Positions 32,777 to 41,294 are shown, counted from the first letter of the stretch. The stretch: DNA of 47,134 nucleotides from Chloroflexota bacterium (GCA_016866215.1 VGNE01000027.1:1-47134), one strand, 5' to 3'. The notes: generated from the letters alone by a model not told the origin. Numbers and translations: made by a program.

Positions 32777-33535
32777 ATGTCAAAAATAAAAGCAGTGTTC
32801 TTTGACCAGGACGGCGTGATCATTGATACCGAACGCGACGGTCATCGCGTATCGTTCAACATGACCTTCAAAGAGTTTGGCTTCACCGATGAATGGAGCG
32901 TGGAGTATTATCACGAACTGCTCCAGATCGCAGGCGGCAAGGAACGCATGAAACACCACTGGAAGACCAAGGGGTTTTCCAGGCCGTTGACCGAGGAAGA
33001 GATTGATAATCTCGTCAAGGATATGCACAAGCGCAAGACTGCCTTGTTCGTGGAACTGATCGAGACAGGCAAACTCCCCTTGCGCCCGGGCATTCATCGC
33101 TTCATGAAAGAGGCGATGGAAGCAGGTCTTAAGATCGGTGTGTGCACCACATCCAATGAACAAGCCGCAAAGGCGATCACCGAGAAAGTCCTCTCAGATA
33201 TTAAATTTGAGATCGTGCTTGCAGGTGATATAGTACAGAAGAAGAAGCCGGATCCGGAAATTTACAACCTCGCACTCTCCAAACTTGGATTGAAACCAGA
33301 AGAAGTCTTCGTAGTTGAAGATTCCAAGAACGGCGTCAAAGCCGCAAAGGCCGCAGGTGCGAGTGTAATTGTCACAACCAATCACTACACTGAAAAAGAG
33401 GATGTGAGCGCTGGTGAGGTGATTGTTTCCTGTCTGGGCGATGCCGATGGCGAAAAAGCCGAACTTCGCAAAGGCGATATCATGGGCTTCGATGGCGTTG
33501 TCCATGTGAAGCAGTTGATGGAGTTGTTTGGATAA
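32777..33535 (+). CDS. HAD superfamily hydrolase (CbbY/beta-phosphoglucomutase-like)
   Basis: A 252-residue HAD protein. Motif I is FFDQDGVIIDTE with D10 and D12, motif II is CTTSNEQ, motif III is KKKPDPEIY, and motif IV is VVEDSKNGVKAAKAAG. A helical cap lies between motif I and II, as in the CbbY/YcjU/phosphonatase group. Likely substrates are sugar phosphates. GAGGAGG stands 6 nt before the ATG at 32777; the longer frame to 32729 reads through the dyad repeat and was rejected. It is part of the aldolase-aminotransferase-phosphatase run. Confidence 0.9.
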   Translation: MSKIKAVFFDQDGVIIDTERDGHRVSFNMTFKEFGFTDEWSVEYYHELLQIAGGKERMKHHWKTKGFSRPLTEEEIDNLVKDMHKRKTALFVELIETGKLPLRPGIHRFMKEAMEAGLKIGVCTTSNEQAAKAITEKVLSDIKFEIVLAGDIVQKKKPDPEIYNLALSKLGLKPEEVFVVEDSKNGVKAAKAAGASVIVTTNHYTEKEDVSAGEVIVSCLGDADGEKAELRKGDIMGFDGVVHVKQLMELFG

Positions 33536-33564
33536 ATCAGACAAACAAGTCGAACAAGAAAATC

Positions 33565-33615
33565 GTCAAAGGTCAAAAGTCGACTGTCCCTGGCTTTTGA
33601 CCTTTGACTTTTGAC
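33565..33615. repeat. Strand-switched heptamer array GTCAAAR
   Basis: GTCAAAGGTCAAAAG (33565-33579) and its exact complement (33594-33608) form a 15-bp stem, both made of 7-bp GTCAAAR units. It lies between the HAD and Nudix genes. The same units occur inside the radical SAM gene at 36290-36336. Confidence 0.8.
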
Positions 33616-33625
33616 AGGCATGATT

Positions 33626-34153
33626 ATGGATGAATTACTCGACATCGTAAATGACGAAGATATTGTCACTGGACAGGAAATGCGTTCAACTGTGCATGAG
33701 CTTGGATTGCAGCACCGCGGCGTTCATGTCTTCCTGTATTCAGAGGCTGGGAAAATGCTCATCCAAAAACGAAGCGCAGACCGCGCCTCTTCCCCTTCCA
33801 TGCTGGATTGCTCAATCTCGGAGCATGTCAAGGCTGGGGAAAGTTATCTTGATGCGGCGATACGCGGCATGAAAGAGGAATTGGGTGTGACAGGGATCGA
33901 AATACATCCACTTGTTACATTTAGAATGAATTATGGATTTAATGATAACGAAATCAGCACGCTATATGAAGGTGTGATTGATCCCGACAAAGTAATATTT
34001 GATCCTGTTGAAATTGAAGAAGTGGGTTATTACAGCATCAGTGAATTAAAAGAGATGATGAAAGAAGGAAATCTAAAGTTCTGCGGGTGGTTTGTGGAGA
34101 TTTTGAATTGGTATTCTAAAAAGCCAGCCAACCTAAAGGTATTGGATTTGTGA
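33626..34153 (+). CDS. Nudix hydrolase (IDI/YfcD-like)
   Basis: A 175-residue protein with a Nudix domain of the isopentenyl-diphosphate-isomerase/YfcD type. HRGVHVFLYSEAGKMLIQKRSADRASSPSMLD leads into a modified Nudix box (HVKAGESYLDAAIRGMKEELGV). The core EE is present, but the RE pair reads RG, so metal binding may differ from classical enzymes. The substrate is unknown. The ATG at 33626 was chosen because AGG sits about 7 nt ahead; two alternative in-frame starts lie within 15 nt upstream. A terminator follows at 34215. Confidence 0.8.
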   Translation: MDELLDIVNDEDIVTGQEMRSTVHELGLQHRGVHVFLYSEAGKMLIQKRSADRASSPSMLDCSISEHVKAGESYLDAAIRGMKEELGVTGIEIHPLVTFRMNYGFNDNEISTLYEGVIDPDKVIFDPVEIEEVGYYSISELKEMMKEGNLKFCGWFVEILNWYSKKPANLKVLDL

Positions 34154-34214
34154 TCAACCAAACTTATCGAGAGCGCAAACAATGAGCAAAGATTTTTTGT
34201 CTTCATCATTTGCA

Positions 34215-34258
34215 ACTTCCTGGGAAGATTATCGTATATCTTCCCAAGAAGTTTTTTT
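34215..34258 (+). terminator. Intrinsic terminator after the Nudix gene
   Basis: TGGGAAGAT (34221-34229) and ATCTTCCCA (34238-34246), extended by ACTTC/GAAGT, form a long stem followed by seven T. It ends 16 nt before the next start codon, so it could also act as an attenuator of that gene. Confidence 0.75.
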
Positions 34259-34274
34259 CTCTCAAGGAGAACCC

Positions 34275-35618
34275 ATGAAAACCATCTATAAATTTCTTTC
34301 CGTTTTTACCCTGCTCGCTCTGTTCACATTGACCTTTGCCACACCCGCGCTGGCCTTCGATGGCCGTGGAGGCGATAAGGTCACCATCAAAGCAGATGAG
34401 GTTATTAATGATGACCTGTACGTTACTGCGGACGAATTCGTGCTCGATGGAACCGTCAAAGGCGACCTGATCGTATTTGGCCAGATCATTGCCATAAATG
34501 GAACTGTTGAAGGCGATCTGCTCGCTGCGGGGCAAGTTGTCATCATTAACGGCACAGTCACGGATGATGTTCGCATTGCAGGAGCCGCGTTGCAAATAGG
34601 CAAAGACGCGGTTATTGGTAGTGATCTTTTGGTCGGGGGCGCAAGCCTTGAAACACAAAAAGGAAGCATTGTGGAAGGCGAACTCGTTTTTGGCAGCGGT
34701 CAGGCGTTGCTTGACGGCGATGTGACAGGAGATGTTCTCGCAGGCACGGCCGCACTTGAACTCAACGGCTCTTTCGGCGGTAATGTAGATACTTACGTGG
34801 ATGTAACCGAAGGCACAGAATCATCCCCGCCGATGAGCACGTACATGACCAACATTCCAATCTCGATCCCGAACGTACAACCTGGCTTGACAATTGCCGA
34901 TAGCGCCAAGATTGCCAGGGATCTGAAATACACCAGCACGGTTGACCTGCCTGTTCCAAGCGGCGTGGTTGGCGGTAAAGTCATTCGGACTGCGCCACAA
35001 GTTAACCCTGAAACACAATATGTACCACCCACCACCGCACAGAAAGTCGGCACTTGGGTGCTTGATATGCTCCGCACCATGATTACCCTGATTTTGTTCG
35101 GTCTTCTGCTCGGTTGGCTGTTCCCAGCTTTTATGAAAGCCCTGCCCGAGAAGATTAAATCTCAACCATGGGCCAGCCTCGGCTGGGGCGCGATTGCATG
35201 GGCGGCCTTCTTCTTTGGACTGCTCGCGATCGTGCTCGTGATGATCTTCGGCGGTTTGATCTTCGGCTTCCTCACCCTTGGCGGCTTAAGCGGTTCGATC
35301 ATTTGGCTCGGCATTCTCGCACTCTTCGGTTTCACAATTCTGTTTGTGCTTGTCACTTCCTATCTGACAAAGATCATTGTCGGCGAAATGATGGGCAAGT
35401 GGATCCTGAACCGCACCCGCCCCAGTCTCGCGGAACATAAAGTATGGCCAATGGTGATCGGCGTGACCGTGCTTGTCGTCATCATTGATTTATTCCGTTT
35501 CCCACTTCTGCCAATTGGTTTCTTTGGCTGGTTGATCAATTTCACTGTCATCCTCTGCGGCCTCGGCGCGTTATGGATTTGGGGACGCGAAGCAATACAG
35601 GCACGCAAAGCTGCGTAA
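34275..35618 (+). CDS. Bactofilin-like polymer-forming repeat protein with C-terminal membrane domain
   Basis: A 447-residue exported membrane protein. The signal peptide covers residues 1-28. A parallel beta-helix-like repeat region (about 35-165) has units such as LDGTVKGDLIVFGQIIAI and INGTVEGDLLAAGQVVII, the bactofilin/polymer-forming pattern. A linker and then about four hydrophobic helices (about residues 255-440) follow. The beta-helix would be outside the membrane, unlike cytoplasmic bactofilins, so an envelope scaffold role is inferred. AAGGAG precedes the ATG at 34275. A strong bidirectional terminator follows. Confidence 0.8.
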   Translation: MKTIYKFLSVFTLLALFTLTFATPALAFDGRGGDKVTIKADEVINDDLYVTADEFVLDGTVKGDLIVFGQIIAINGTVEGDLLAAGQVVIINGTVTDDVRIAGAALQIGKDAVIGSDLLVGGASLETQKGSIVEGELVFGSGQALLDGDVTGDVLAGTAALELNGSFGGNVDTYVDVTEGTESSPPMSTYMTNIPISIPNVQPGLTIADSAKIARDLKYTSTVDLPVPSGVVGGKVIRTAPQVNPETQYVPPTTAQKVGTWVLDMLRTMITLILFGLLLGWLFPAFMKALPEKIKSQPWASLGWGAIAWAAFFFGLLAIVLVMIFGGLIFGFLTLGGLSGSIIWLGILALFGFTILFVLVTSYLTKIIVGEMMGKWILNRTRPSLAEHKVWPMVIGVTVLVVIIDLFRFPLLPIGFFGWLINFTVILCGLGALWIWGREAIQARKAA

Positions 35619-35631
35619 TTAACAACATACA

Positions 35632-35673
35632 AAAATAATAGACCGAGGACAACAATCCTCGGTCTATTATTTT
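35632..35673. terminator. Strong bidirectional intrinsic terminator
   Basis: AAAATAATAGACCGAGGA (35632-35649) and its exact complement (35656-35673) form an 18-bp stem with a CAACAA loop. The stem has A-tract and T-tract ends, so it can stop transcripts from both strands. Confidence 0.85.
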
Positions 35674-35684
35674 GACAATTCTAG

Positions 35685-35690
35685 TATAAT
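35685..35690 (+). promoter_or_regulatory. -10 box of a probable leaderless transcript
   Basis: TATAAT ends 7 nt before the ATG at 35698, which places the transcription start at or next to the start codon. No ribosome site is present between. TTGACA at 35672-35677 is too close (7 nt) to serve as the -35 of this box. Confidence 0.55.
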
Positions 35691-35697
35691 TTTCCCC

Positions 35698-37704
35698 ATG
35701 TTAACTCCAGAACAAATCGAAACCAAATTGGATCACATACTATTACAGGTACAAAAACCCGGTCGTTACGTGGGCGGTGAACTCAACAGCATCACCAAAG
35801 ATTGGAATAAAGCGCATACCAGGGTCGCCTTAGTCTTCCCTGATGTTTATGACATCGGTGTTTCAAATGTCGGATTAAAGATCCTCTACGATCAGATCAA
35901 TCAGCGGGATGACGCGCTTGCCGAACGCGCCTATGCCCCCTGGGTGGATATGGAAGCGCTGATGCGCGAACATGGGATTCCGCTCTACGCGCTCGAATCA
36001 AAACAACCCCTGGCCTGTTTCGACCTCATCGGCTTTACCCTCCCCTACGAGACTCTCTACACCAACACCCTCAACATTCTCGACCTCGCCGGCATTCCCG
36101 TCCGCTCGGCAGACCGTGACGAGACTCACCCCATCATCATCGCCGGCGGACATTCCGCCACCAACCCTGAACCCATGCATGCCTTCATTGACGCATTCGC
36201 AATCGGCGAGGGCGAAGAAATCATTCACGACATTATCAACACGATACAAAAAGTCAAAGGGCTTGCTCTGACGCGAAGCGTGTCGAAGAGTCAAAGGTCA
36301 AAAGTCAATAAAGATCTTCGACCTTCGACCTTCGACCGTGAAGCCTTACTCCGTGAATTGGCGCAAATCCCTGGTGTGTACGTTCCCAAATTTTACGAAA
36401 CCACATATCTCGAAGACGGAACCGTAGCGCACACCCAACCCATCATTCCCGAAGTACCCAAATTAGTGAACAAGCGCATCGTAGCAAAACTGCCTCCGCC
36501 GCCTGTAAAATTCATCGTGCCCAATATTGAAGTCGTCCATAACCGTGTATCGGTGGAGATCATGCGCGGGTGCACGCGTGGGTGTAGATTCTGTCAAGCG
36601 GGCATGATCACCCGTCCCGTTAGAGAAAGAAGCGTGCAAGAGGTGGTGGATGCGGCAGATGCGGCAGTCCGCTCTACAGGGTTTGAAGAACTCGCGTTGA
36701 TGTCGCTGTCATCCTCCGATTACACATACGTCAACGAACTGGTGGATGCGATCAGCAAACGTTTTGAAGGACGCAAACTCACCGTCTCGCTTCCATCTTT
36801 GCGGATCGAATCGGTTTCGATTGATTTGATGGATAAATTAAAACAACATCGCTCCGGCGGATTCACCCTGGCCCCTGAAGCCGCCAGCGAACGCATGCGC
36901 CGCATCATCAACAAATTTATTCCCGATGAAGATATCATCAATACCACCCGTGATATTTACACCCGCGGCTGGAAGACGATCAAGTTATATTTCATGATTG
37001 GGCATCCAAGTGAAACAATCGAAGATGTTCAGGCAATTGTATATCTGTGCAAACGCATCATTGATGAAGGACGCAAAGCCGCAGGCTGGAAGATTAAACT
37101 AAATGTAGGTGTAAGCACTTTTGTGCCCAAACCGCAAACTCCCTTTCAATGGGTTGCGTGTGATACAAGAGAAAATATATTAGAAAAACAGACATTGCTC
37201 AAACGTCAGCTGCTTAAAGATAAAAATATCAAGTTAAGTTGGACAAAACCCGAAGACACTTTGCTCGAAGCATGGCTCACGCGCGGCGACCGCAGAATGG
37301 CTGAAGTCATTTACAGCGCATGGAAGAACGGCGCGAAATTCGACGCATGGGATGAAGCAAAAAAACAGGAAGCCTGGCTGTCTGCATTTGAAGAACATGG
37401 CCTCGACCCCGCGTTTTACACACACCGCCAGCGCCGCACGGATGAAGTCTTTCCGTGGGAACACATCACGGCTGCAGTGCGCAAGAATTTCCTGTTTCAG
37501 GATTTCCGGCAATCGCTCGAAGGCCAAATCCGCGTGGACTGCCGCTTGAATTGTTTCGCCTGCGGCATTTTACCGACATTTGCAAACTTGCGCCGCGAGA
37601 ATCCCGGCGAAGGTTGGAAGTGCCCGGATGTGAAAAGTCCAGCTACAGTGACCAGTAATCAGGTGTCAGTACTCAGTGATCAGTTACCTGTGGTGGGTGA
37701 TTAA
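35698..37704 (+). CDS. TIGR03960-family radical SAM protein
   Basis: A 668-residue protein. An N-terminal B12-binding-like domain (VALVFPDVYDIGVSNVGLKI, later IIAGGHSATNPEP) precedes the radical SAM core with GCTRGCRFCQAG (the CxxxCxxC motif) and FTLAPEAASERMR. A C-terminal Cys segment (RVDCRLNCFACGI) follows. Homologues pair with the TIGR03936/DUF2344 protein, here encoded two genes downstream. The function of the pair is not established. Residues around KSQRSKVNKDLRPSTFD come from a repeat insertion (36290-36336), and the last ~20 residues are read from a CAGTNAY heptamer array. The N-terminus is set by the ATG next to the -10 box; no ribosome site is present. Confidence 0.9.
   Translation: MLTPEQIETKLDHILLQVQKPGRYVGGELNSITKDWNKAHTRVALVFPDVYDIGVSNVGLKILYDQINQRDDALAERAYAPWVDMEALMREHGIPLYALESKQPLACFDLIGFTLPYETLYTNTLNILDLAGIPVRSADRDETHPIIIAGGHSATNPEPMHAFIDAFAIGEGEEIIHDIINTIQKVKGLALTRSVSKSQRSKVNKDLRPSTFDREALLRELAQIPGVYVPKFYETTYLEDGTVAHTQPIIPEVPKLVNKRIVAKLPPPPVKFIVPNIEVVHNRVSVEIMRGCTRGCRFCQAGMITRPVRERSVQEVVDAADAAVRSTGFEELALMSLSSSDYTYVNELVDAISKRFEGRKLTVSLPSLRIESVSIDLMDKLKQHRSGGFTLAPEAASERMRRIINKFIPDEDIINTTRDIYTRGWKTIKLYFMIGHPSETIEDVQAIVYLCKRIIDEGRKAAGWKIKLNVGVSTFVPKPQTPFQWVACDTRENILEKQTLLKRQLLKDKNIKLSWTKPEDTLLEAWLTRGDRRMAEVIYSAWKNGAKFDAWDEAKKQEAWLSAFEEHGLDPAFYTHRQRRTDEVFPWEHITAAVRKNFLFQDFRQSLEGQIRVDCRLNCFACGILPTFANLRRENPGEGWKCPDVKSPATVTSNQVSVLSDQLPVVGD
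36290..36336. repeat. Strand-switched heptamer array inside a coding sequence
   Basis: GTCAAAG, GTCAAAA and GTCAATA are followed by AAGAT and then three CTTCGAC units, the complement of GTCGAAG. The array is read in frame within the radical SAM gene and encodes a basic, polar stretch just before REALLRELAQIPGVYVP. Confidence 0.75.
37646..37687. repeat. Heptamer array CAGTNAY (6 units) at the gene 3' end
   Basis: CAGTGAC, CAGTAAT, CAGGTGT, CAGTACT, CAGTGAT and CAGTTAC run in phase and encode the C-terminal VTSNQVSVLSDQLP of the radical SAM protein. Related ACTGATT units occur at 45582-45595. Confidence 0.75.
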
Positions 37705-37711
37705 TAATCCA

Positions 37712-38236
37712 ATGGACAAAATCACTTTTTCTACTCGTTTGCAACGCGAGCGCGATAAATTTGAAAACCTCCTTAACCAGGTAGGATATACACGCCAGTT
37801 GACAATGAAAGGTGTGTCGGGAGGTTTGTCCATAAAAGATATGCTGGTAGATATTCTCACGCGGGAACAATTCATAGCAGACCGTCTGAGTGAGATCCTG
37901 CACGGCGAAATTTATTCGCCCTGTACATCGCATACCGCTTTGGAATATTTCCAAAACAAATATGGGTACCCAGATTACGAATCTCCATTATTGGAAAAAG
38001 AAAAAAGAAATCACCTTGTAACCTATAAACATAAGAACATCGGCTTGGACGATATCGTCGAGCAGGAACTGGCGGCGTATTCGAATATCCTGGACTCATT
38101 CCAAAAGCTGACTCTTGACCAATGCCGGGACCATGGTCTTTTCCATCGCGCCGCCGAACATACTTACAAACCCTATCGCCGAATGAGCCATGAAATTAAT
38201 TTCTGGCTAAACTCAATTACTGCGGAATCAAAATAA
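37712..38236 (+). CDS. DinB/ClbS-DfsB-like four-helix protein
   Basis: A 174-residue, helix-rich protein that looks like the ClbS/DfsB branch of the DinB superfamily. KFENLLNQVGYTRQLTMKGVSGGLSIKDMLVDILTREQFIADRLSEIL matches the first helices, with Trp/His-type positions partly changed. ClbS members include resistance hydrolases, while others are metal-binding proteins of unknown role. The start at 37712 lies 7 nt after the radical SAM stop and 3 nt separate its stop from the DUF2344 gene, so it is part of the same operon. A longer frame overlapping the upstream gene was rejected. Confidence 0.6.
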   Translation: MDKITFSTRLQRERDKFENLLNQVGYTRQLTMKGVSGGLSIKDMLVDILTREQFIADRLSEILHGEIYSPCTSHTALEYFQNKYGYPDYESPLLEKEKRNHLVTYKHKNIGLDDIVEQELAAYSNILDSFQKLTLDQCRDHGLFHRAAEHTYKPYRRMSHEINFWLNSITAESK

Positions 38237-38238
38237 CC

Positions 38239-38868
38239 ATGCGCGCAAGGATCACATTTACAAAACAAGGCGCACTAAGATACACCGGTCACCTTGACCT
38301 GCATAGATTATGGGAACGTGCCATGCGCCGCGCAGATCTGCCACTCAGCTATTCCCAGGGATTTCATCCGCAGCCGAAGATCAGCATTGCCGCCGCCCTG
38401 CCGCTCGGATTCTCGTCACGGGCCGAAGTTGTAGATGTTCGTTTCAATGAAGAGATTTCCACTGAAGAAATTGCCTCTCGATTAAAAGATAATTTACCTG
38501 TTAATATAAAAGTCACCAAAGTTGAAGGCGTGGACGAACGTGCGCCTGCTTTGCAAACGCAGGTTCTCTCAGCGACGTACGATGTCCATTTGACAGAACC
38601 AGTTGACAAATCCGATCTGACGCGAAAGGTTGGAGAACTGATGATGTCCGAATCCCTTCCACGTGAACGTCGAGGCAAATCCTATGATCTGCGCCCGCTT
38701 ATCGAAACGCTCAATGTGGTCACAGAAGCAAACGGAAAAGTCTCGCTTCGTATGACGCTTTCCGCGCGCGACGGCGCAACAGGCCGCCCTGAAGAAGTAT
38801 TGAATATGCTTGACATTGAGCCGGAATACACAAGTGTGGAAAGAACACGCTTGATTTTTCAAGCATAA
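38239..38868 (+). CDS. TIGR03936/DUF2344 radical-SAM-linked protein
   Basis: A 209-residue protein matching the DUF2344 family: ARITFTKQGALRYTGHLDLHRLWERAMRRADLPLSYSQGFHPQPKISIAAALPLG at the N-terminus is diagnostic. Homologues are often fused to, or encoded beside, TIGR03960-type radical SAM proteins and near ribosomal or RNase genes, and a role in RNA modification has been suggested for the family but is not proven. Here it completes the operon that starts at 35698. Confidence 0.9.
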   Translation: MRARITFTKQGALRYTGHLDLHRLWERAMRRADLPLSYSQGFHPQPKISIAAALPLGFSSRAEVVDVRFNEEISTEEIASRLKDNLPVNIKVTKVEGVDERAPALQTQVLSATYDVHLTEPVDKSDLTRKVGELMMSESLPRERRGKSYDLRPLIETLNVVTEANGKVSLRMTLSARDGATGRPEEVLNMLDIEPEYTSVERTRLIFQA

Positions 38869-39037
38869 ATAATTCCTCGCAGAGCGGAGTGAGGACAGCT
38901 CTCCCGTCCGAACGTAGTCGAAGCGCGAGGATTCAAGATAGTTAACGTTCACATAAAATTGTCCTTCGACTTCGCAAAGAACAAAAGCGCTCAGCCCTCC
39001 GCTCAGGACGCAGGACATCAACTACAGGAGAAATCAA
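38869..39037. repeat. Repeat-like intergenic DNA with two inverted pairs
   Basis: CCTCGC (38876) and GCGAGG (near 38927) bracket an imperfect palindrome. GTCCTTCGACTTCGCAAAGAAC and GCTCAGCCCTCCGCTCAGGAC follow, with words shared with 21225-21360 and the GTCATTGCGAG elements. No gene or clear promoter is visible; GGAG before 39038 is the ribosome site of the next gene. Confidence 0.45.
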
Positions 39038-40006
39038 ATGGCGCTTGTCGTTTCTTTGTTCTTTGGTTTAGTTCCCATGTTCCTTTTTGCGGCTTTTGTA
39101 TACTGGCTGGATCGCTATGAAAAGGAACCCATTGCCTTGCTAGGGGCGACCTTCTGTTGGGGTATGGTGATCGCGGGGGGCGGCGCATTTATCATCAACA
39201 CCGCGTTCGGCATAGGCATTTTTATTTTCACTGGCTCGGAAGGTGCTGCTGAAATGGGCACCACTTCCATCGTTGCCCCTGTCGTTGAGGAAATTTTCAA
39301 GGGATTTGCAGTAGCCATCGTTTTTTTCATCTTTTACAAGGAATTTGATTCCATTTTGGACGGCATCATTTATGGCGGTATGGTGGGATTGGGTTTTGCG
39401 GCGACAGAAAACACGATTTACATATATCGCAATGGTTATCTCGATGGCGGCTGGGCCGGGCTGTTTCTGCTGGCTTTCATCCGCGTGATTCTCGTAGGCT
39501 GGATGCATGCCTTCTTTACAGCGTTTACAGGAATTGGCTTTGCTGTTGCACGTACGAACAAAAATATACTCGTCAAGTTCATCGCCCCGCTTGTTGGTTT
39601 AGGAATAGCCATTTCAGTACATGCCTTCCATAACACTTTCGGCGGCCTCATTGGCGGACTGGGAGGCCTTGCAGCAGGCACTTTCGTTGATTGGATCGGC
39701 TGGGCATTCATGCTTGGCTTCATCATTTGGATGATCAACCACGAACGCAATATTGTAAAGAAACAACTTGAAGAAGAAGTGTATGCCGGTCTGATCTCAC
39801 AGGCCCAATATCAAAAAGCGCTTTCGCCATGGACGATGACCACGGCAGGTTTGAGCGGAAGAGCAACCGCCCGCTTCTATCAGGCCTGCGGTGAGCTGGC
39901 TCACAAGAAAGAACAATTGACAAAGCATGGCAATGAAAGCAGAAACATGGCGATCATCGAATCACTCCGCACAGAACTTGCCTTGCTCGCTGCACAGGCA
40001 AAATAA
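39038..40006 (+). CDS. PrsW-family intramembrane metalloprotease
   Basis: A 322-residue polytopic membrane protein. The PrsW catalytic motifs are present: VVEEIFKGFAV (EExxK-type), EFDSILDGIIYGGMVGLGFAATEN, HAFFTAFTG and HAFHNTFGG, whose Glu and His residues would bind zinc within the membrane. Its C-terminal ~85 residues are soluble and helical. PrsW in Bacillus cleaves an anti-sigma factor, but the substrate here is unknown. AGGAG is 8 nt before the ATG. It precedes the tRNA-Arg gene. Confidence 0.9.
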   Translation: MALVVSLFFGLVPMFLFAAFVYWLDRYEKEPIALLGATFCWGMVIAGGGAFIINTAFGIGIFIFTGSEGAAEMGTTSIVAPVVEEIFKGFAVAIVFFIFYKEFDSILDGIIYGGMVGLGFAATENTIYIYRNGYLDGGWAGLFLLAFIRVILVGWMHAFFTAFTGIGFAVARTNKNILVKFIAPLVGLGIAISVHAFHNTFGGLIGGLGGLAAGTFVDWIGWAFMLGFIIWMINHERNIVKKQLEEEVYAGLISQAQYQKALSPWTMTTAGLSGRATARFYQACGELAHKKEQLTKHGNESRNMAIIESLRTELALLAAQAK

Positions 40007-40060
40007 TACCGTTTGACACATAAACCCAACGGGTTTGGTATGGTAAAATTTTATACGTTA

Positions 40061-40132
40061 GCCCCCGTAGCTCAGTGGATAGAGTATTGGCCTCCGAAGC
40101 CGAGGACCGCAGTTCGAGCCTGCGCGGGGGCA
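40061..40132 (+). tRNA. tRNA-Arg (anticodon CCG)
   Basis: A full cloverleaf can be drawn: acceptor GCCCCCG/CGGGGGC, D arm GCTC/GAGT, anticodon stem TTGGC/GCCGA with the loop CTCCGAA (anticodon CCG), and T arm CGCAG-TTCGAGC-CTGCG. The CCA end is not encoded. A TAAAAT box lies at 40044-40049 and an intrinsic terminator follows. Confidence 0.93.
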
Positions 40133-40133
40133 C

Positions 40134-40161
40134 AAAAAGCTGCCTTGACTGGCGGCTTTTT
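40134..40161 (+). terminator. Intrinsic terminator of the tRNA gene
   Basis: AAAAAGCTGCC (40134-40144) pairs with GGCGGCTTTTT (40151-40161) with one G-U pair and a 6-nt loop, ending in five T. It directly follows the tRNA 3' end. Confidence 0.8.
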
Positions 40162-40215
40162 GGTTGACCAATCAGCTTATTTCGCACTACTCAATTTTTG
40201 GATAGAATAGTTCCT

Positions 40216-41292
40216 ATGTCTTATAAAAACTGCGCTCTGCTTATTTTCCTGGTGATCGTGACTTCAGGCTGCGATGTGGAACTGGAGAACCAAAGGATGT
40301 TTACAGCAACTCCGGGATTTGTCACGGCCACATTACCAGCCACACCGAGACCACTTCCTACGCAAACGCCGCCCCCGCCTACGCCTATCCCAACCATCAC
40401 TCCCATCGAAGGGTTAACCACTGCTCAAATCAACGTGCGGGCTGAAACTTCCACAGCAAGTGAAAACCTGGGCATGATTGCTCAATTTTCAACTGTACAA
40501 GTGATTGGGAAGGATGCAAGCGGAAGCTGGTATCAGATCATTTATACAAATTCACGCATCGGCTGGGTTCGTGCGGAGTTTGTGCAGGTCAATGCATCAG
40601 CGCAGATCCCTGTCATTAAATCAGGAACAGGCAACGGGTCCGGTCTGAGCGGGCTTGTCATCCAGAAAATGAATGTTCGCAACGGCCCTGGGACAACCTA
40701 TGATATTCTCGGTGTATTAAATCCAAATGATGTGGTTTTCATGACGGGTAAAAGTCCCAGCGGAGCGTGGATACAAATCGAGTATGCAAATGCGCCCGAT
40801 GGAAAAGGCTGGGCGGCTTCTGAATTTTTAAAAATTGACAATGCTGATTCCCTGCCAGTGATCGGAGATACAGAGCCATCACCGCAAGCGCCAACCGACA
40901 TCGTCCTAACACCCGCCGTCAAAATTTTGCCAGCCATGCAGGATGGAGATTCAATGGCAACCCCATTGGCAAAAGTGACGATTGCGCCGAGGAGCGCTCG
41001 TGCTTTTCAGGTGGACGGCGATGTTTCTGCACCTGAAGGGGATGCTGAAGACTGGGTTGAATTTAATTCATACAGCGAGGCGGTTGTAATTCAAGTGTTA
41101 TGTTCAAGTAATGTATTACAAGTGGAGTTATGGAATAACGGAGCAAGCGTTGATGACTTTTTACTCACCTGTGGAGAAGAGCGTGTTTTGAGCATTGCAT
41201 CCAACAGCGCCTATATTTTGCGTTTATTCAATCCTGCATCAAATGAATTCCGCTATACAAAGTATACTTTGAGCGTGGAGGCTTTCCGTTGA
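40216..41292 (+). CDS. Lipoprotein with two bacterial SH3 domains
   Basis: A 358-residue surface lipoprotein. The lipobox is VTSGC near residue 19, followed by a Thr/Pro-rich linker. Two SH3b domains follow, at about residues 75-125 (INVRAETSTASENLGMIAQF ... GWVRAEFVQV) and 145-205 (MNVRNGPGTTYDILGVLNPN ... GWAASEFLKI). A C-terminal beta-rich domain completes it. SH3b domains bind peptidoglycan or glycans, so it is likely wall- or matrix-associated. The ATG at 40216 is used because the longer frame adds only six residues ahead of the signal peptide. Confidence 0.85.
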   Translation: MSYKNCALLIFLVIVTSGCDVELENQRMFTATPGFVTATLPATPRPLPTQTPPPPTPIPTITPIEGLTTAQINVRAETSTASENLGMIAQFSTVQVIGKDASGSWYQIIYTNSRIGWVRAEFVQVNASAQIPVIKSGTGNGSGLSGLVIQKMNVRNGPGTTYDILGVLNPNDVVFMTGKSPSGAWIQIEYANAPDGKGWAASEFLKIDNADSLPVIGDTEPSPQAPTDIVLTPAVKILPAMQDGDSMATPLAKVTIAPRSARAFQVDGDVSAPEGDAEDWVEFNSYSEAVVIQVLCSSNVLQVELWNNGASVDDFLLTCGEERVLSIASNSAYILRLFNPASNEFRYTKYTLSVEAFR

Positions 41293-41294
41293 AA

